The translations under genes were made by a program, and so were the position numbers. The notes below the pieces were generated by a model, which saw nothing but the letters and a program-made list of their open reading frames with translations, searched no databases and was not told the DNA's origin. This document shows, piece by piece, positions 41,398 through 50,223 of a stretch of DNA of 64,000 bases. Source of the DNA: Pseudomonadota bacterium (GTDB lineage: Bacteria > Pseudomonadota > Gammaproteobacteria > Acidiferrobacterales > Acidiferrobacteraceae); the NCBI GenBank assembly GCA_021794595.1, contig JAJYQN010000065.1, positions 93,773 through 157,772 of the forward strand, in the 5' to 3' direction. Numbering within the stretch: the first letter of the stretch is position 1; each line of letters opens with the position of its first letter.

Positions 41398-42629
41398 TGG
41401 GGGCTTTTCGCTACAAGGGCCGCAACACCCGCGGTGAGGCCGTGGTGGGGCTCATGGAGGCGGCCACCACCGATGCGGTTGCAAACCACCTGTTCAATCT
41501 CGGCATCACCCCGATCGATATCCACGTGGCCCCGCCGCCATCGCAATCGATCTGGATGCGCGAACTGGGATATAAGCGCATCGAACTCACCGAAGTGATC
41601 CTATTTTGCCGGCAGATGTATACCCTGATCAAGGCCGGCGTACCGATTATGCAGGCCCTGAAGGGTTTACGTGACTCGACGCATAATCGCACCTTTGCCG
41701 GTGTCATAGGTCAACTGAACGAGGCCCTCGACGCCGGGCTCGATCTCACGGCGGCGGTCAAGCGCCACCCCAAGGTATTTTCGACGTTGTTTGTGAGCCT
41801 GATTCAGATCGGCGAAACGAGCGGTACGCTCGATCAATCGTTTTTGCAGCTCGCAGGCTATCTCGAACGCGAGCAGGAGACCCAGCAGCGCATTAAATCG
41901 GCGACCCGCTACCCGCTCTTTGTGGTGATAGCACTGGTCATCGCGGTTTTTATCATCAATATCTTCGTGATCCCCGCCTTTGCCCATGTTTATGCCGGAT
42001 TGCACGCGAAGCTCCCTTTAGCGACGCGTATTTTGATCGCCACTTCGCGGTTTACAGTGGCCTACTGGTACGACATGATCGCGGCCGCCGTTCTGACGGC
42101 GTTCGCCATTCGCACCTATGTTCGGACCTCCGACGGCCGCTACCGTTGGCACCACTGGCGCCTCCATCTCCCGATAGTGGGTCCGATCTTTTCCCGGGCG
42201 CTACTGGGGCGCTTTGCACGCGCCCTTTCGATTACCATCAAAAGCGGCGTACCGCTCATTCAGGGTCTCACGGTCATCAGTCGCGCCGTCGACAACGAAT
42301 ACGTTGCGGCCCGGATCCTGCAAATGCGCGATGGTATCGAACGCGGCGAAAGTTTGACACGCACCGCCCAGGCGACCGGGCTTTTCCCGCCTTTGGTGCT
42401 GCAAATGGTGTCCGTCGGGGAGGAAAGCGGGGCGATCGATGCCCTGATGAACGATGTGGCCGAGTACTACGAGCGCGAGGTCGACTACGATCTGCGTAAC
42501 CTCAGTACCGCCATAGAGCCGCTGTTAGTAGTCGCTATGGGAATTTTGGTACTGATCCTGGCGCTCGGCGTATTCCTCCCGATGTGGGATTTGGCGCATG
42601 CCGCGTTTAAGCAAAGCGGCGGCGTATAG
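41397..42629 (+). CDS. mshG: MSHA pilus inner-membrane platform protein MshG (PilC/GspF family)
   Basis: A 410-residue protein with the duplicated GspF domain: each half holds a helical cytoplasmic bundle (RQMYTLIKAGVPIMQALKGL… and ARALSITIKSGVPLIQGL…) and membrane segments (three in all, near residues 170, 220 and 375). The conserved GxxSG-type motifs SLIQIGETSGTLDQ and QMVSVGEESGAIDALM are intact. It links the ATPase to the growing pilus. The ATG at 41397 overlaps the mshE stop. Confidence 0.92.
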   Translation: MGAFRYKGRNTRGEAVVGLMEAATTDAVANHLFNLGITPIDIHVAPPPSQSIWMRELGYKRIELTEVILFCRQMYTLIKAGVPIMQALKGLRDSTHNRTFAGVIGQLNEALDAGLDLTAAVKRHPKVFSTLFVSLIQIGETSGTLDQSFLQLAGYLEREQETQQRIKSATRYPLFVVIALVIAVFIINIFVIPAFAHVYAGLHAKLPLATRILIATSRFTVAYWYDMIAAAVLTAFAIRTYVRTSDGRYRWHHWRLHLPIVGPIFSRALLGRFARALSITIKSGVPLIQGLTVISRAVDNEYVAARILQMRDGIERGESLTRTAQATGLFPPLVLQMVSVGEESGAIDALMNDVAEYYEREVDYDLRNLSTAIEPLLVVAMGILVLILALGVFLPMWDLAHAAFKQSGGV

Positions 42630-42677
42630 AGAGGCTGGCCGCATTCATAAGGGGATTTCCGTGAGGATCGAGATTTC

Positions 42678-43178
42678 GTGATCGGTGTAAGACAAGGAGG
42701 TTTCGGGCGTTTCGAGACCCTGTTCGCGTTGGGCGCTGCGCTGATTTTCGTCCTGATTCTGGGAATGACGCTTGAGCATGCCCTGGGCCTCTATCGCAAC
42801 CAATCCCGCGACCGGGCGTTGCGCGCGGCCCATGCAGCGGTCGATGATTGGGCCCGCACCTTTAAGCGCACCGAGACCCCGAATCCCCATACGCTGACGA
42901 TGGGACGCCGTTTCATTCGGTTTACGACCATTCATCACGAGACCTATCTGTACGCCTGGCATCGCGGGGGACTCGTCACGAAGTCCACCGATAATGGCCC
43001 GCCCCAAGTATTGGCCCATGATGTGGCGCGCCTGCGGTTCGCCTACTGGCGCCGAAACGGCAAAACCCCCGCTCAAAACGCACTTCAGGTGCGTTATGTT
43101 GAGATGACGTTGACCGTTGCGCATGGTACTGTTGACAAAACCTATACATTGATCGTAGCGCCACGGGCCTTTACCTAG
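42678..43178 (+). CDS. mshF: MshF-like pseudopilin
   Basis: A 166-residue protein with a GTG start and a short leader ending RQGG/FGRFETLFALGAALIFVLILGMTLEHALGLYRNQ. This is a pseudopilin-like helix with glutamate at mature position 5. The rest is a hydrophilic domain without cysteines. Position directly after mshG corresponds to mshF in Vibrio. Sequence conservation is low, so the name rests mainly on context. Confidence 0.6.
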   Translation: MIGVRQGGFGRFETLFALGAALIFVLILGMTLEHALGLYRNQSRDRALRAAHAAVDDWARTFKRTETPNPHTLTMGRRFIRFTTIHHETYLYAWHRGGLVTKSTDNGPPQVLAHDVARLRFAYWRRNGKTPAQNALQVRYVEMTLTVAHGTVDKTYTLIVAPRAFT

Positions 43179-43191
43179 AAGGGCGCGCGAA

Positions 43192-44115
43192 ATGGACGGT
43201 GGAGGGCCTATGTGGGGACGATTACAACGGAAGCATGCGATCTCGGGTCTTGTGGGGCTCGGCGTACATGCGTCCGGTCTATCCCTCGTGCAGGTGCGGC
43301 GCCCGCCGCGGGGCGCGGCCCAGATCGTGGCCGCCGAGTTTCGTCCGTTTTCGGGTACCGAACCCGAGAAGGTTTTGGCGCGCCTGGTCGTAGACTACGA
43401 CCTCAAGCGGCACCGGTGTACTACGCTTTTGGGGGGCGCCGAGTATCGACTGATTCAGACCGAGGCCCCGGACGTAAAGTCCGACGAGTTGAAGGCCGCC
43501 TTGCGCTGGCGCATCAAGGATCTGATCGACTTTCACGTCAACGATGCCACGATCGATGTTTTTGATGTACCGGTCCAGACGCCTGGGCGGACCGCGCTCG
43601 TCTACGTAGTTGTGGGTCGCAACGAGGCGATCCGCAAGCGCGTCGAGTTTTTTCAGGATGCGGGGGTGGCGCTCGATATTATCGACATCCCCGAGCTCGC
43701 CCAGCGCAACCTCGCGCTGCTTTTGCCGCAGGACCAAGAGGGGACCGCGCTCTTGACCCTGAGCGAGGACGCCGGCCTCATTACGATTACCCGCAACGGG
43801 GAGCTCTATTTGTCGCGTACGATCACGGGTGGCTTGACCGAAGGCGCCGGATTCGAGCGACTCTTGCTTGAATTGCAGCGCTCCCTCGATTATTTTGAAA
43901 GCTCTTTTCGGCAAAATCCCATCATGAATGTCGTCGTGGCGCCTTGGTCTTCGCAGGCAACGGCCCTTGCCGATTTTCTTAAGTCCAGTCTGAGTCAACG
44001 CGTGACCGTGTGGGAGGATGGCCGCTATGGCGATCTCGGCGCCTCTATCCCTGTCCCCGAGAGTTGTTTTCTGACCCTGGGCGCCGCGTTACGCGAGGAC
44101 AAGGTCACGTTATGA
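43192..44115 (+). CDS. mshI: MshI-like pilus biogenesis protein (PilM-type actin fold)
   Basis: A 307-residue protein of the MshI/PilM family: LGVHASGLSLVQVRRPPRGAAQIVAAEF at the N-terminus, LKAALRWRIKDLIDFHVNDATIDVFDVP in the middle and a C-terminal QRSLDYFESSFRQNPIMNVVVAP segment, as in actin-like PilM proteins. It would couple the inner-membrane PilN/PilO-like proteins to the motor. ATG at 43192 has GAAGGG upstream; an alternative ATG at 43210 is only three bases after its ribosome binding site. Confidence 0.82.
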   Translation: MDGGGPMWGRLQRKHAISGLVGLGVHASGLSLVQVRRPPRGAAQIVAAEFRPFSGTEPEKVLARLVVDYDLKRHRCTTLLGGAEYRLIQTEAPDVKSDELKAALRWRIKDLIDFHVNDATIDVFDVPVQTPGRTALVYVVVGRNEAIRKRVEFFQDAGVALDIIDIPELAQRNLALLLPQDQEGTALLTLSEDAGLITITRNGELYLSRTITGGLTEGAGFERLLLELQRSLDYFESSFRQNPIMNVVVAPWSSQATALADFLKSSLSQRVTVWEDGRYGDLGASIPVPESCFLTLGAALREDKVTL

Positions 44116-44786
44116 CCCAACAACAGATCAATCTTTATCACCCCATATTCCGTCGCGAACAGAAGTTGTTTTCGGCCAACACCATGGTGCGGGCCTGGGC
44201 CGCTTTGCTCATGCTGGCCTTGCTCGTCTTTGGCTTTGATGCCTGGCAAACCCACGACCTCGGCGAGGCCTTGCGCAATTCGACAGCCACCCTCAAAGCG
44301 GCGCGGGCGCGTCTTGACAGCGCCTATAGCATCTTCGGTGTGGGGCGCGCGCAAAACGAGGTGACGGCCCTGAAAAGGCGCGAGCAGACCTTAAGTCACC
44401 TCTCGCAGTTTTTGCGCGAGAGTCGGCGCGCCCAGGTTGGGCCGGCCCCGGTGTTGCTGGCTGTAAGCGCGAGCGTGGTGCCGGGCTTGTGGGTCACGCG
44501 TTTCTCCCTCGAGCGCAAAGCGAAGGCGCTCATATTAAAGGGCCACAGCGTGCACCCCTCGCTCGTCCCGGTGTTTTTGCATCGCCTCGTGAGCCAGGCC
44601 ACGCTCGCCGGCTACCGCTTCCACGGCTTATCCGTGACGCGTCAGAAAATGCACCATCGCTACCTGTCTTACGTCAATTTCACCGCCACCACGGTGTCTT
44701 CGCGTCGCTTGGCCAAGGGCCATCGGGCGACGTCCCCACAGTCGGGCGCCCAGGGCCCCGGCAAGGGTCATCGTCATGGGCATTAA
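44112..44786 (+). CDS. PilN-like/MshI2 inner-membrane pilus protein
   Basis: A 224-residue bitopic protein with the PilN-type start QQQINLYHPIFRREQKLFSANTM, one membrane helix (about residues 28-45) and a periplasmic coiled coil plus ferredoxin-like domain. The QINLYxP motif is what PilM-type proteins clasp. The ATG overlaps the mshI stop by four bases. In Vibrio the corresponding piece is often called MshI2. The C-terminus is a long basic low-complexity tail (GHRATSPQSGAQGPGKGHRH). Confidence 0.8.
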   Translation: MTQQQINLYHPIFRREQKLFSANTMVRAWAALLMLALLVFGFDAWQTHDLGEALRNSTATLKAARARLDSAYSIFGVGRAQNEVTALKRREQTLSHLSQFLRESRRAQVGPAPVLLAVSASVVPGLWVTRFSLERKAKALILKGHSVHPSLVPVFLHRLVSQATLAGYRFHGLSVTRQKMHHRYLSYVNFTATTVSSRRLAKGHRATSPQSGAQGPGKGHRHGH

Positions 44787-45414
44787 GGCCTTCATCGTGT
44801 CGACCCAGGAGCGCGTGGATGCCCTGTCGCTGCGCGAACGTGGCCTTTTGTTTGCGGCTATCGTGGTCGTAAGCTATACCGTGATCATCGTCGGCCTCAT
44901 CCATCCCCTGGAGAGTCGGGAGCAAGCCATCGCGGATAGCCTCGCGGCGGCGCGCGTTCAGACCGCGGTCGTAGACCGCAAGTTGGACAACATTTTGGCG
45001 CCCGCCACCCGCGCCCGGCAGATGGCGCGTCTCAAGGATCTCACGGCGCAGGTCGCTCTGCTCAAGGCCCGTCTCCATGGGCTTGCGGGCGGTCTTGTGG
45101 CCCCACGCGATATGCCGGCCCTGATGCGCCGAGTCTTGGCGCAGGCCCCCGGCGTGACGCTCCTTGCCTTGGCGAATCACCCGACGGTCGCCATTCGTCG
45201 CTCTCCTAAGAGTCGGCCGTTTTTGTATCGCCACGAAATGACGGTCTCGGTACGAGGGTCGTACGCGGCCCTCGTGCACTATTTGGTGATCTTGGCACAC
45301 ACCCGAAAGCATGTGTTGTGGGGTCGTGTAACGTTGAAGGCCGATCGCTACCCCTATTCGACGCTCCGGCTCCATATTTACACGCTGAGCGGGCGCCGGG
45401 CCCTGCTCCGATGA
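44776..45414 (+). CDS. mshJ: MshJ-like (PilO-type) pilus protein
   Basis: A 212-residue bitopic inner-membrane protein. A short cytoplasmic start is followed by one membrane helix (residues 25-42, LLFAAIVVVSYTVIIVGLIHPL), a coiled coil (about 45-105) and a small periplasmic alpha/beta domain ending VRGSYAALVHYLVILAHTRKHVLWGRVTLKADRYPYSTLRLHIYTLS. That is typical of PilO/MshJ. Overlaps the preceding gene by 11 bases. Confidence 0.8.
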   Translation: MGIKAFIVSTQERVDALSLRERGLLFAAIVVVSYTVIIVGLIHPLESREQAIADSLAAARVQTAVVDRKLDNILAPATRARQMARLKDLTAQVALLKARLHGLAGGLVAPRDMPALMRRVLAQAPGVTLLALANHPTVAIRRSPKSRPFLYRHEMTVSVRGSYAALVHYLVILAHTRKHVLWGRVTLKADRYPYSTLRLHIYTLSGRRALLR

Positions 45415-45442
45415 TTGGCACGATCCTTGTATGGGTCTGGTC

Positions 45443-45790
45443 ATGAAGAGCGCATCGGTCTTGGTTTTGATCGCGGTTACGCTACTGCCGGCGGCCTATG
45501 GGCAGCTTTTGGCCGACCCCACACGGCCGCCTTGGATAGCGGCCCCGAGGGCCGCCTCTGCCGGCGCTAGGCAGGGACTGCGCGCGATTGTGCTCGATGG
45601 CCCAAAGCGGCTCGCCTTGATCGATGGCCGATGGCTCGCGCTCGGTGCGCGCCTAGGCCCCCTGCGCCTAGTGGCTATTCACCATTATGCGGTTATTCTC
45701 AGGGGGGAGGGGATTACGCGCCGCATGTCTTTGGAGGGCCACTCAGCCCGTGTGAGCAAGATCGCTATTTTAAGAGAAAACAATCCATGA
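45443..45790 (+). CDS. mshK: MshK-like periplasmic pilus protein
   Basis: A 115-residue secreted protein with signal peptide MKSASVLVLIAVTLLPAAYG and the LADPTRPPWIA motif that characterises MshK and PilP/GspC-type proteins. A compact beta-domain follows (LRAIVLDGPKRLALIDGRWLALGARLGPLRLVAIHHYAVIL). It probably connects the inner-membrane complex to the secretin. ATG at 45443 is chosen over 45431 for its signal peptide spacing. Its end overlaps mshL. Confidence 0.8.
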   Translation: MKSASVLVLIAVTLLPAAYGQLLADPTRPPWIAAPRAASAGARQGLRAIVLDGPKRLALIDGRWLALGARLGPLRLVAIHHYAVILRGEGITRRMSLEGHSARVSKIAILRENNP

Positions 45791-47472
45791 AGCGCTACGC
45801 TCCCGAACTCGCCTTAACCTGTCTTGCCCTGACGTTGGCGGCTTGTGCGCCGAGCGGGTTCGACAAACCCTTGACAGCGCGCATGGAGCGCCACCTCCGC
45901 GCCGCCAAACGGAGTCAAAAGCGCCCGGTCCCCCCGGCCGTGGCGAGCGCGCTTTTGCCGCCCGTCACAATTCAACTGCCGCACGGGCGGGCGCTGGCCG
46001 TCGTAAACCGTTTCGATTTTACCGCCCACAATGCCCCGGCGGCCCGCGTTTTCATGGAGCTCGTGCGCGGCACGCCCTATAGTATCGCTCTACCGAGCCA
46101 TCTCACCGGCCGTATCAGCCTGCATCTGAAGAACGTGACCGTGCCCGAGGCGATGCGTGTCATTCGCACCGAGAGCGGTTATCAATATCGCCGCCGCGGC
46201 CACCAATATTACGTCTTGCCGCCCGGGCTTCATACCCGCATGTTTCGCGTTCACTACCTGGATATCGTGCGGACCGGCATCTCGGAGACGCGGCTCTCCG
46301 GCAATAGTTTGACGAGCGTTGGGACCACCGGTACGACCGGCGGCAGTCAGATGCCCACGAGCAGCAATGAGAATACCTCGCCCACCATTTCGGTGAAGAC
46401 GACGTCGCGTAGCGACTTCTGGAAGACCCTGACCCAAACCGTGGTCACTTTGGTCGGCAAGGGACCGGGACGCGAGGTGGTAGCGAACCCACAAGCCGGC
46501 CTTTTGGTGGTGCGCGCAAACCCCGCCGTTCTCCACACCGTGGCGCAGTTTTTGCGCTTAACGCAAGCGAGCGTGGATCGGGAGGTGGTGATCGACGCCA
46601 AGATCCTCGAGGTCGACCTGAAGAGCGGTTACCAAAGCGGAATCGATTGGGCGCAACTGGGCCAGGCGGCCGGCGCGAACCTGGTCGCGGCCCAGACCGG
46701 AGGGGCCCAGCTGCTGTCTTCGGGTGTTGCCACTACCGCTGGCCAAATCGGCAATATCAACCCCGCAACAGGAACCTACGCGCCCATCAATAATACCGCG
46801 GCCTCGGCCTTTGGCGGTATCTTTAGCTTGGCGCTCCATGCCGGCAACTTCGCGGCCTTTATTCAGCTTTTGAACACCGAAGGCCGCGTGCAGGTGCTGT
46901 CGAGCCCCCGCGTCTCGACCGTGAATGAGCAGAAGGCGGTGATCAAGGTAGGTGGGGATCAGTTTTTCGTCACCGGCGTTTCGAACACCGAATCCTTGGT
47001 CGGGGTAGCGGCGATCGCCACCCCGTCCGTGGAACTCACACCGTTTTTCTCCGGCATCGCCTTAGACGTCACGCCCGAGATCGATGGGCATGGTTCTATC
47101 ATTCTCTATATCCACCCGTCTGTTAGCGAGGTCACCCAGGTCAATCAGCAGTTTAGCGTCTCGGGGCAGGCCTTCAACCTTCCACTTGCGTCGAGCTCCA
47201 TCCAGGAGTCGGATTCGGTGGTCCGGGCTCGCAGCGGGCAAGTGATTGTCATCGGCGGCCTCATGAAGGAGGGTTCCACCAATAATAACGCGTCCGTACC
47301 GCTCCTTGGCAACATCCCTTTGCTCGGAAATCTCTTTAAGGACAAAAAGGTGGTGCGCGTGAAGAAGGAGCTCGTGATTCTTCTGAAGCCGACGGTCGTC
47401 GATCTTGGCGCGCCGTGGGGCCACGAACTCAGTGCCGCCCAGAGGCGTATCATGCAGATCACGGGCCACTAG
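45787..47472 (+). CDS. mshL: MSHA pilus secretin MshL (outer-membrane lipoprotein)
   Basis: A 561-residue secretin with lipoprotein signal LTLAACAPSG (cysteine near residue 20). N-terminal STN and N1-type domains (FTAHNAPAARVFMELVRGTPYSIALPSHLTG…) are followed by a serine/threonine-rich loop. The C-terminal secretin domain has VIDAKILEVDLKSGYQSGIDW and the hallmark VIGGLMKEGSTNNNASVPLLGNIPLLGNLFK. It forms the outer-membrane channel for the pilus. ATG overlaps the mshK stop by four bases. Confidence 0.93.
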   Translation: MKRYAPELALTCLALTLAACAPSGFDKPLTARMERHLRAAKRSQKRPVPPAVASALLPPVTIQLPHGRALAVVNRFDFTAHNAPAARVFMELVRGTPYSIALPSHLTGRISLHLKNVTVPEAMRVIRTESGYQYRRRGHQYYVLPPGLHTRMFRVHYLDIVRTGISETRLSGNSLTSVGTTGTTGGSQMPTSSNENTSPTISVKTTSRSDFWKTLTQTVVTLVGKGPGREVVANPQAGLLVVRANPAVLHTVAQFLRLTQASVDREVVIDAKILEVDLKSGYQSGIDWAQLGQAAGANLVAAQTGGAQLLSSGVATTAGQIGNINPATGTYAPINNTAASAFGGIFSLALHAGNFAAFIQLLNTEGRVQVLSSPRVSTVNEQKAVIKVGGDQFFVTGVSNTESLVGVAAIATPSVELTPFFSGIALDVTPEIDGHGSIILYIHPSVSEVTQVNQQFSVSGQAFNLPLASSSIQESDSVVRARSGQVIVIGGLMKEGSTNNNASVPLLGNIPLLGNLFKDKKVVRVKKELVILLKPTVVDLGAPWGHELSAAQRRIMQITGH

Positions 47473-48333
47473 ATGTACGCGCGCTATTTCGGGCTTCGCG
47501 AGCTCCCGTTTGGCATAACGCCGGACACAGGTTACTACTTCGCCCATGCCCGTCAGCAAGAAGCCCTCAATATGTTGTTGGCGGCGATCCGTATGGGGGA
47601 AGGATTCCTGAAGGTCACAGGCGAGGTCGGGACCGGAAAGACGCTTTTGTGTCGGAAATTCCTCGCCGTCCTGGCCGCCGATGAACGGTTCACGACCGCG
47701 TACATACCGAACCCTTACCTCGAACCGTTGGCACTGATCGAAGCGATCGCCGCCGAACTCTCCTTGCCGGTCATTCAGGGCCAAGGTCAGCACGCCTTGT
47801 TGACGAGTCTGACCCAGCATCTTGTTTCGAGTTATGCTAAAGGTCGCCGCGTCGTCTTGTGTTTGGACGAGGCACAGGCCATGCCGACCGAGACCTTGGA
47901 GTCCTTGCGGCTCATAAGCAACCTAGAAACCGAGAAATGCAAGCTGATTCAGATCGTGCTCTTCGGTCAGCCAGAGCTCGACGAACGCCTGCAGGAGCGA
48001 TCGGTCCGGCAGTTACGCCAGAGAATCGCGTTTTCTTGCCGTTTGGCGCCGCTGTCGCTGAGCGACACCGACGATTATTTGCGCCATAGGCTCCATGTCG
48101 CGGGCTACGATGGGCCGGCGCTCTTTAACAAATCCGCCGTGCGCATCCTATTTCGGGCATCAAACGGCGTACCGCGGCTTGCCAATATTTTGGCTCACAA
48201 GGCTTTGATGGCGGCTTACGGCGAAGGCTCGGCGCTGGTCCGAGGCCATCACATGCGACTCGCCTGCGCGGACACCGAGTCTATCCATAAGCGTAGGGGC
48301 TGGTGGGATGTGGTTTTATGGGGACGGCGATGA
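47473..48333 (+). CDS. mshM: MshM/ExeA-type AAA ATPase
   Basis: A 286-residue ATPase starting MYARYFGLRELPFGITPDTGYYF, the signature opening of ExeA/MshM. Walker A is GEVGTGKTLLCRKFL and Walker B is VVLCLDEAQAMP; a sensor region is SVRQLRQRIAFSCRLAPLS. Unlike ExeA it has no peptidoglycan-binding extension. It probably assists secretin placement. The gene follows mshL without a gap and overlaps mshN by four bases. Confidence 0.92.
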   Translation: MYARYFGLRELPFGITPDTGYYFAHARQQEALNMLLAAIRMGEGFLKVTGEVGTGKTLLCRKFLAVLAADERFTTAYIPNPYLEPLALIEAIAAELSLPVIQGQGQHALLTSLTQHLVSSYAKGRRVVLCLDEAQAMPTETLESLRLISNLETEKCKLIQIVLFGQPELDERLQERSVRQLRQRIAFSCRLAPLSLSDTDDYLRHRLHVAGYDGPALFNKSAVRILFRASNGVPRLANILAHKALMAAYGEGSALVRGHHMRLACADTESIHKRRGWWDVVLWGRR

Positions 48334-49406
48334 GCCTTATTAATAAAGTGTTAAAGGATCTGGAGAGTCGCGAGCGAGCATCCGGCGACCGGCCATCATC
48401 TCCGATGTTGGAGGACTTGCGCTCGGCGCCTACCCCGGAAAAGCGCGTGCCCGTAAGCGCATACGGCTGGGCGCTGGCTGCGGTTTTAGCGGGCGCACTG
48501 CTTGTAGCTGCGGGTGTCGAATACGGGCAGCGGACGAGTGCTTCACACGCGGCGCGGACGGACTTGGTGGTGGCCAAAGAGGCCCCGCCAGTGCCACGCC
48601 CCGCACCGGCGCTCGTCATAGCGCCTTCGTCGCCAGCTGCTGTGGTCGGTGGCGCAGCAGTAAAGCCTCGGCCTGTCGGACCTAAGGCCCCGGCGGCAAA
48701 GGCTCGGACGCGAGTAGCTCCGGCGCCCCGCACGTCTGCGCCGCGCCCTGTGGTGGTGCCCAAGAGGACCCTTGTGTCCCGCGCGCCTGCGACCTTTCAT
48801 TTCTATGGCGATGGGATTTCTCGGCGTGCGGCCCCTATGACCCCAGCCGAGCAGAGTGCTGCTCGATATCGGCTGGCGATTGCGGCCTTGCGGCAAGGGA
48901 GGGCCGGTGCGGCGCGTCGGGATCTCAAGGCGGCGCTCGGTTTTGTTCCCGGCGCTGCGCGGTCCACGCTGCTTTTGGCGGGCCTCGATATCCGCAGTGG
49001 CCAACTCAAAGTCGCTCAGCGGGTCTTGGTGCAAGCCCTTGCTGCGCATCCCCACGGTAATGGCTTGATCATGCTCTTGGCCCAGGTGGATTTGCGCCTC
49101 GGGCAAGCGGCCGAGGCCTTGGCGGTGTTGGCGAAGGTGCCCCCGGCATCGCAGACCGAACCGTATTGGGTGCTACTTGGCGCGTCCAAGTTGCGCGCGG
49201 GAAACAGGAAGGCGGCGGCTCGCGCCTATGAACAGGGTCTTCAGCGCTTTGCCCAGAGCGGTACCTTGTGGGTGGGGCTAGGACTGGCAGACAGTGAGGG
49301 TGGTCATTCGCACGCTGCCCGCTTAGCCTTCCTGCGAGCTCAGAAATGCGCGCTGAGTCCCGTTTTAGCGCGCTTCGTCCAGCAGGAACTCAGCGCTCTC
49401 CCTTAA
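48330..49406 (+). CDS. mshN: MshN-like TPR protein
   Basis: A 358-residue protein starting MSLINKVLKDLESRE, the conserved MshN/ExeB-like opening. It has one membrane helix near residues 40-60, a proline/alanine-rich linker (about 65-155) and C-terminal tetratricopeptide repeats (about 170-350). It likely spans from inner membrane to cell wall and partners MshM. The start at 48330 is preferred to 48318 because it matches the family N-terminus and overlaps the mshM stop as ATGA. Confidence 0.85.
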   Translation: MSLINKVLKDLESRERASGDRPSSPMLEDLRSAPTPEKRVPVSAYGWALAAVLAGALLVAAGVEYGQRTSASHAARTDLVVAKEAPPVPRPAPALVIAPSSPAAVVGGAAVKPRPVGPKAPAAKARTRVAPAPRTSAPRPVVVPKRTLVSRAPATFHFYGDGISRRAAPMTPAEQSAARYRLAIAALRQGRAGAARRDLKAALGFVPGAARSTLLLAGLDIRSGQLKVAQRVLVQALAAHPHGNGLIMLLAQVDLRLGQAAEALAVLAKVPPASQTEPYWVLLGASKLRAGNRKAAARAYEQGLQRFAQSGTLWVGLGLADSEGGHSHAARLAFLRAQKCALSPVLARFVQQELSALP

Positions 49407-49414
49407 GTGGACCC

Positions 49415-50071
49415 CTAGAACCGGTAGCCTAAGGCCAAGGAGGCCACGGGATAGGCTTTGAGACGGTTGGCGTTGGCCTCGATCTGCGCCCGGACGCCCG
49501 CCAGTTCGGCTGCGAGCTGGGGATTGGAGGCGGCACCGGGCGCTGTGAGTGTCGTGGTCGGCCGATCCCACATGACCCCAAGATCGACGCCGAAGGCAAA
49601 GCCGGGACGGCGACGGGCGCCATTGCTCCAGCCGAGCCCGAGATAGGGCGCGAAGCGGTTATAACTCACGACTCCGGTGACCGGACCGACCTGTGAAGCG
49701 GGTACCGAAAACCCGTTTAGGGTATAAGTGCCGTTCACGGGAATGGCCGTGAGATTCACTCGATTATCGTCGTAGTACACTCCACCTGTGAGATGGAAGA
49801 GGCCGTGAAACGGATAGTAATCCGCGAGTAAGGCGGCGTTGCGAAAGCGGGCGCGGGCACGGTAATCCAATCCATCGGTCGTCCGGTATGTGGTGATTTG
49901 ACCGCCATTGACGATCATGCGGCCATCGACAAGGCGCGGGACGATCGGGACGGTGAGCGATAGGCCAAGCCCAAGAGTGCCGATGCTGGCGCCCACGCCA
50001 ACCGTCGCGGCCAGCGCAGGCGTTGCGAGCAAAGCTGAGATCAGAGTCGACCGTACTAAGAGTAGCTTCAT
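49415..50071 (-). CDS. small outer-membrane beta-barrel protein
   Basis: A 218-residue protein with signal peptide MKLLLVRSTLISALLATPALA and alternating beta-strands ending in the outer-membrane signature ASLALGYRF with terminal phenylalanine. Segments such as RNAALLADYYPFHGLFHLTGGVYYDDNRVNL and FAPYLGLGWSNGARRRPGFAFGVDLGVMW resemble the OmpW/COG3637-like eight-stranded barrels. It is convergent with mshN (8-base gap). Function unknown. Confidence 0.75.
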   Translation of the reverse strand: MKLLLVRSTLISALLATPALAATVGVGASIGTLGLGLSLTVPIVPRLVDGRMIVNGGQITTYRTTDGLDYRARARFRNAALLADYYPFHGLFHLTGGVYYDDNRVNLTAIPVNGTYTLNGFSVPASQVGPVTGVVSYNRFAPYLGLGWSNGARRRPGFAFGVDLGVMWDRPTTTLTAPGAASNPQLAAELAGVRAQIEANANRLKAYPVASLALGYRF

Positions 50072-50223
50072 GAGGAATCCTTGAGGATTGAAAGCCGATT
50101 GGTGGAAATATACTCGGCCGCCAAGACCTATCCACTGGCGAAGGTCGGTTTCCGTGCACGACAGCCTTCCCCGTTGTCCTGGAAGTCCGGCCTCGCTATT
50201 CTTGACGAAAGGACACATCGCAG

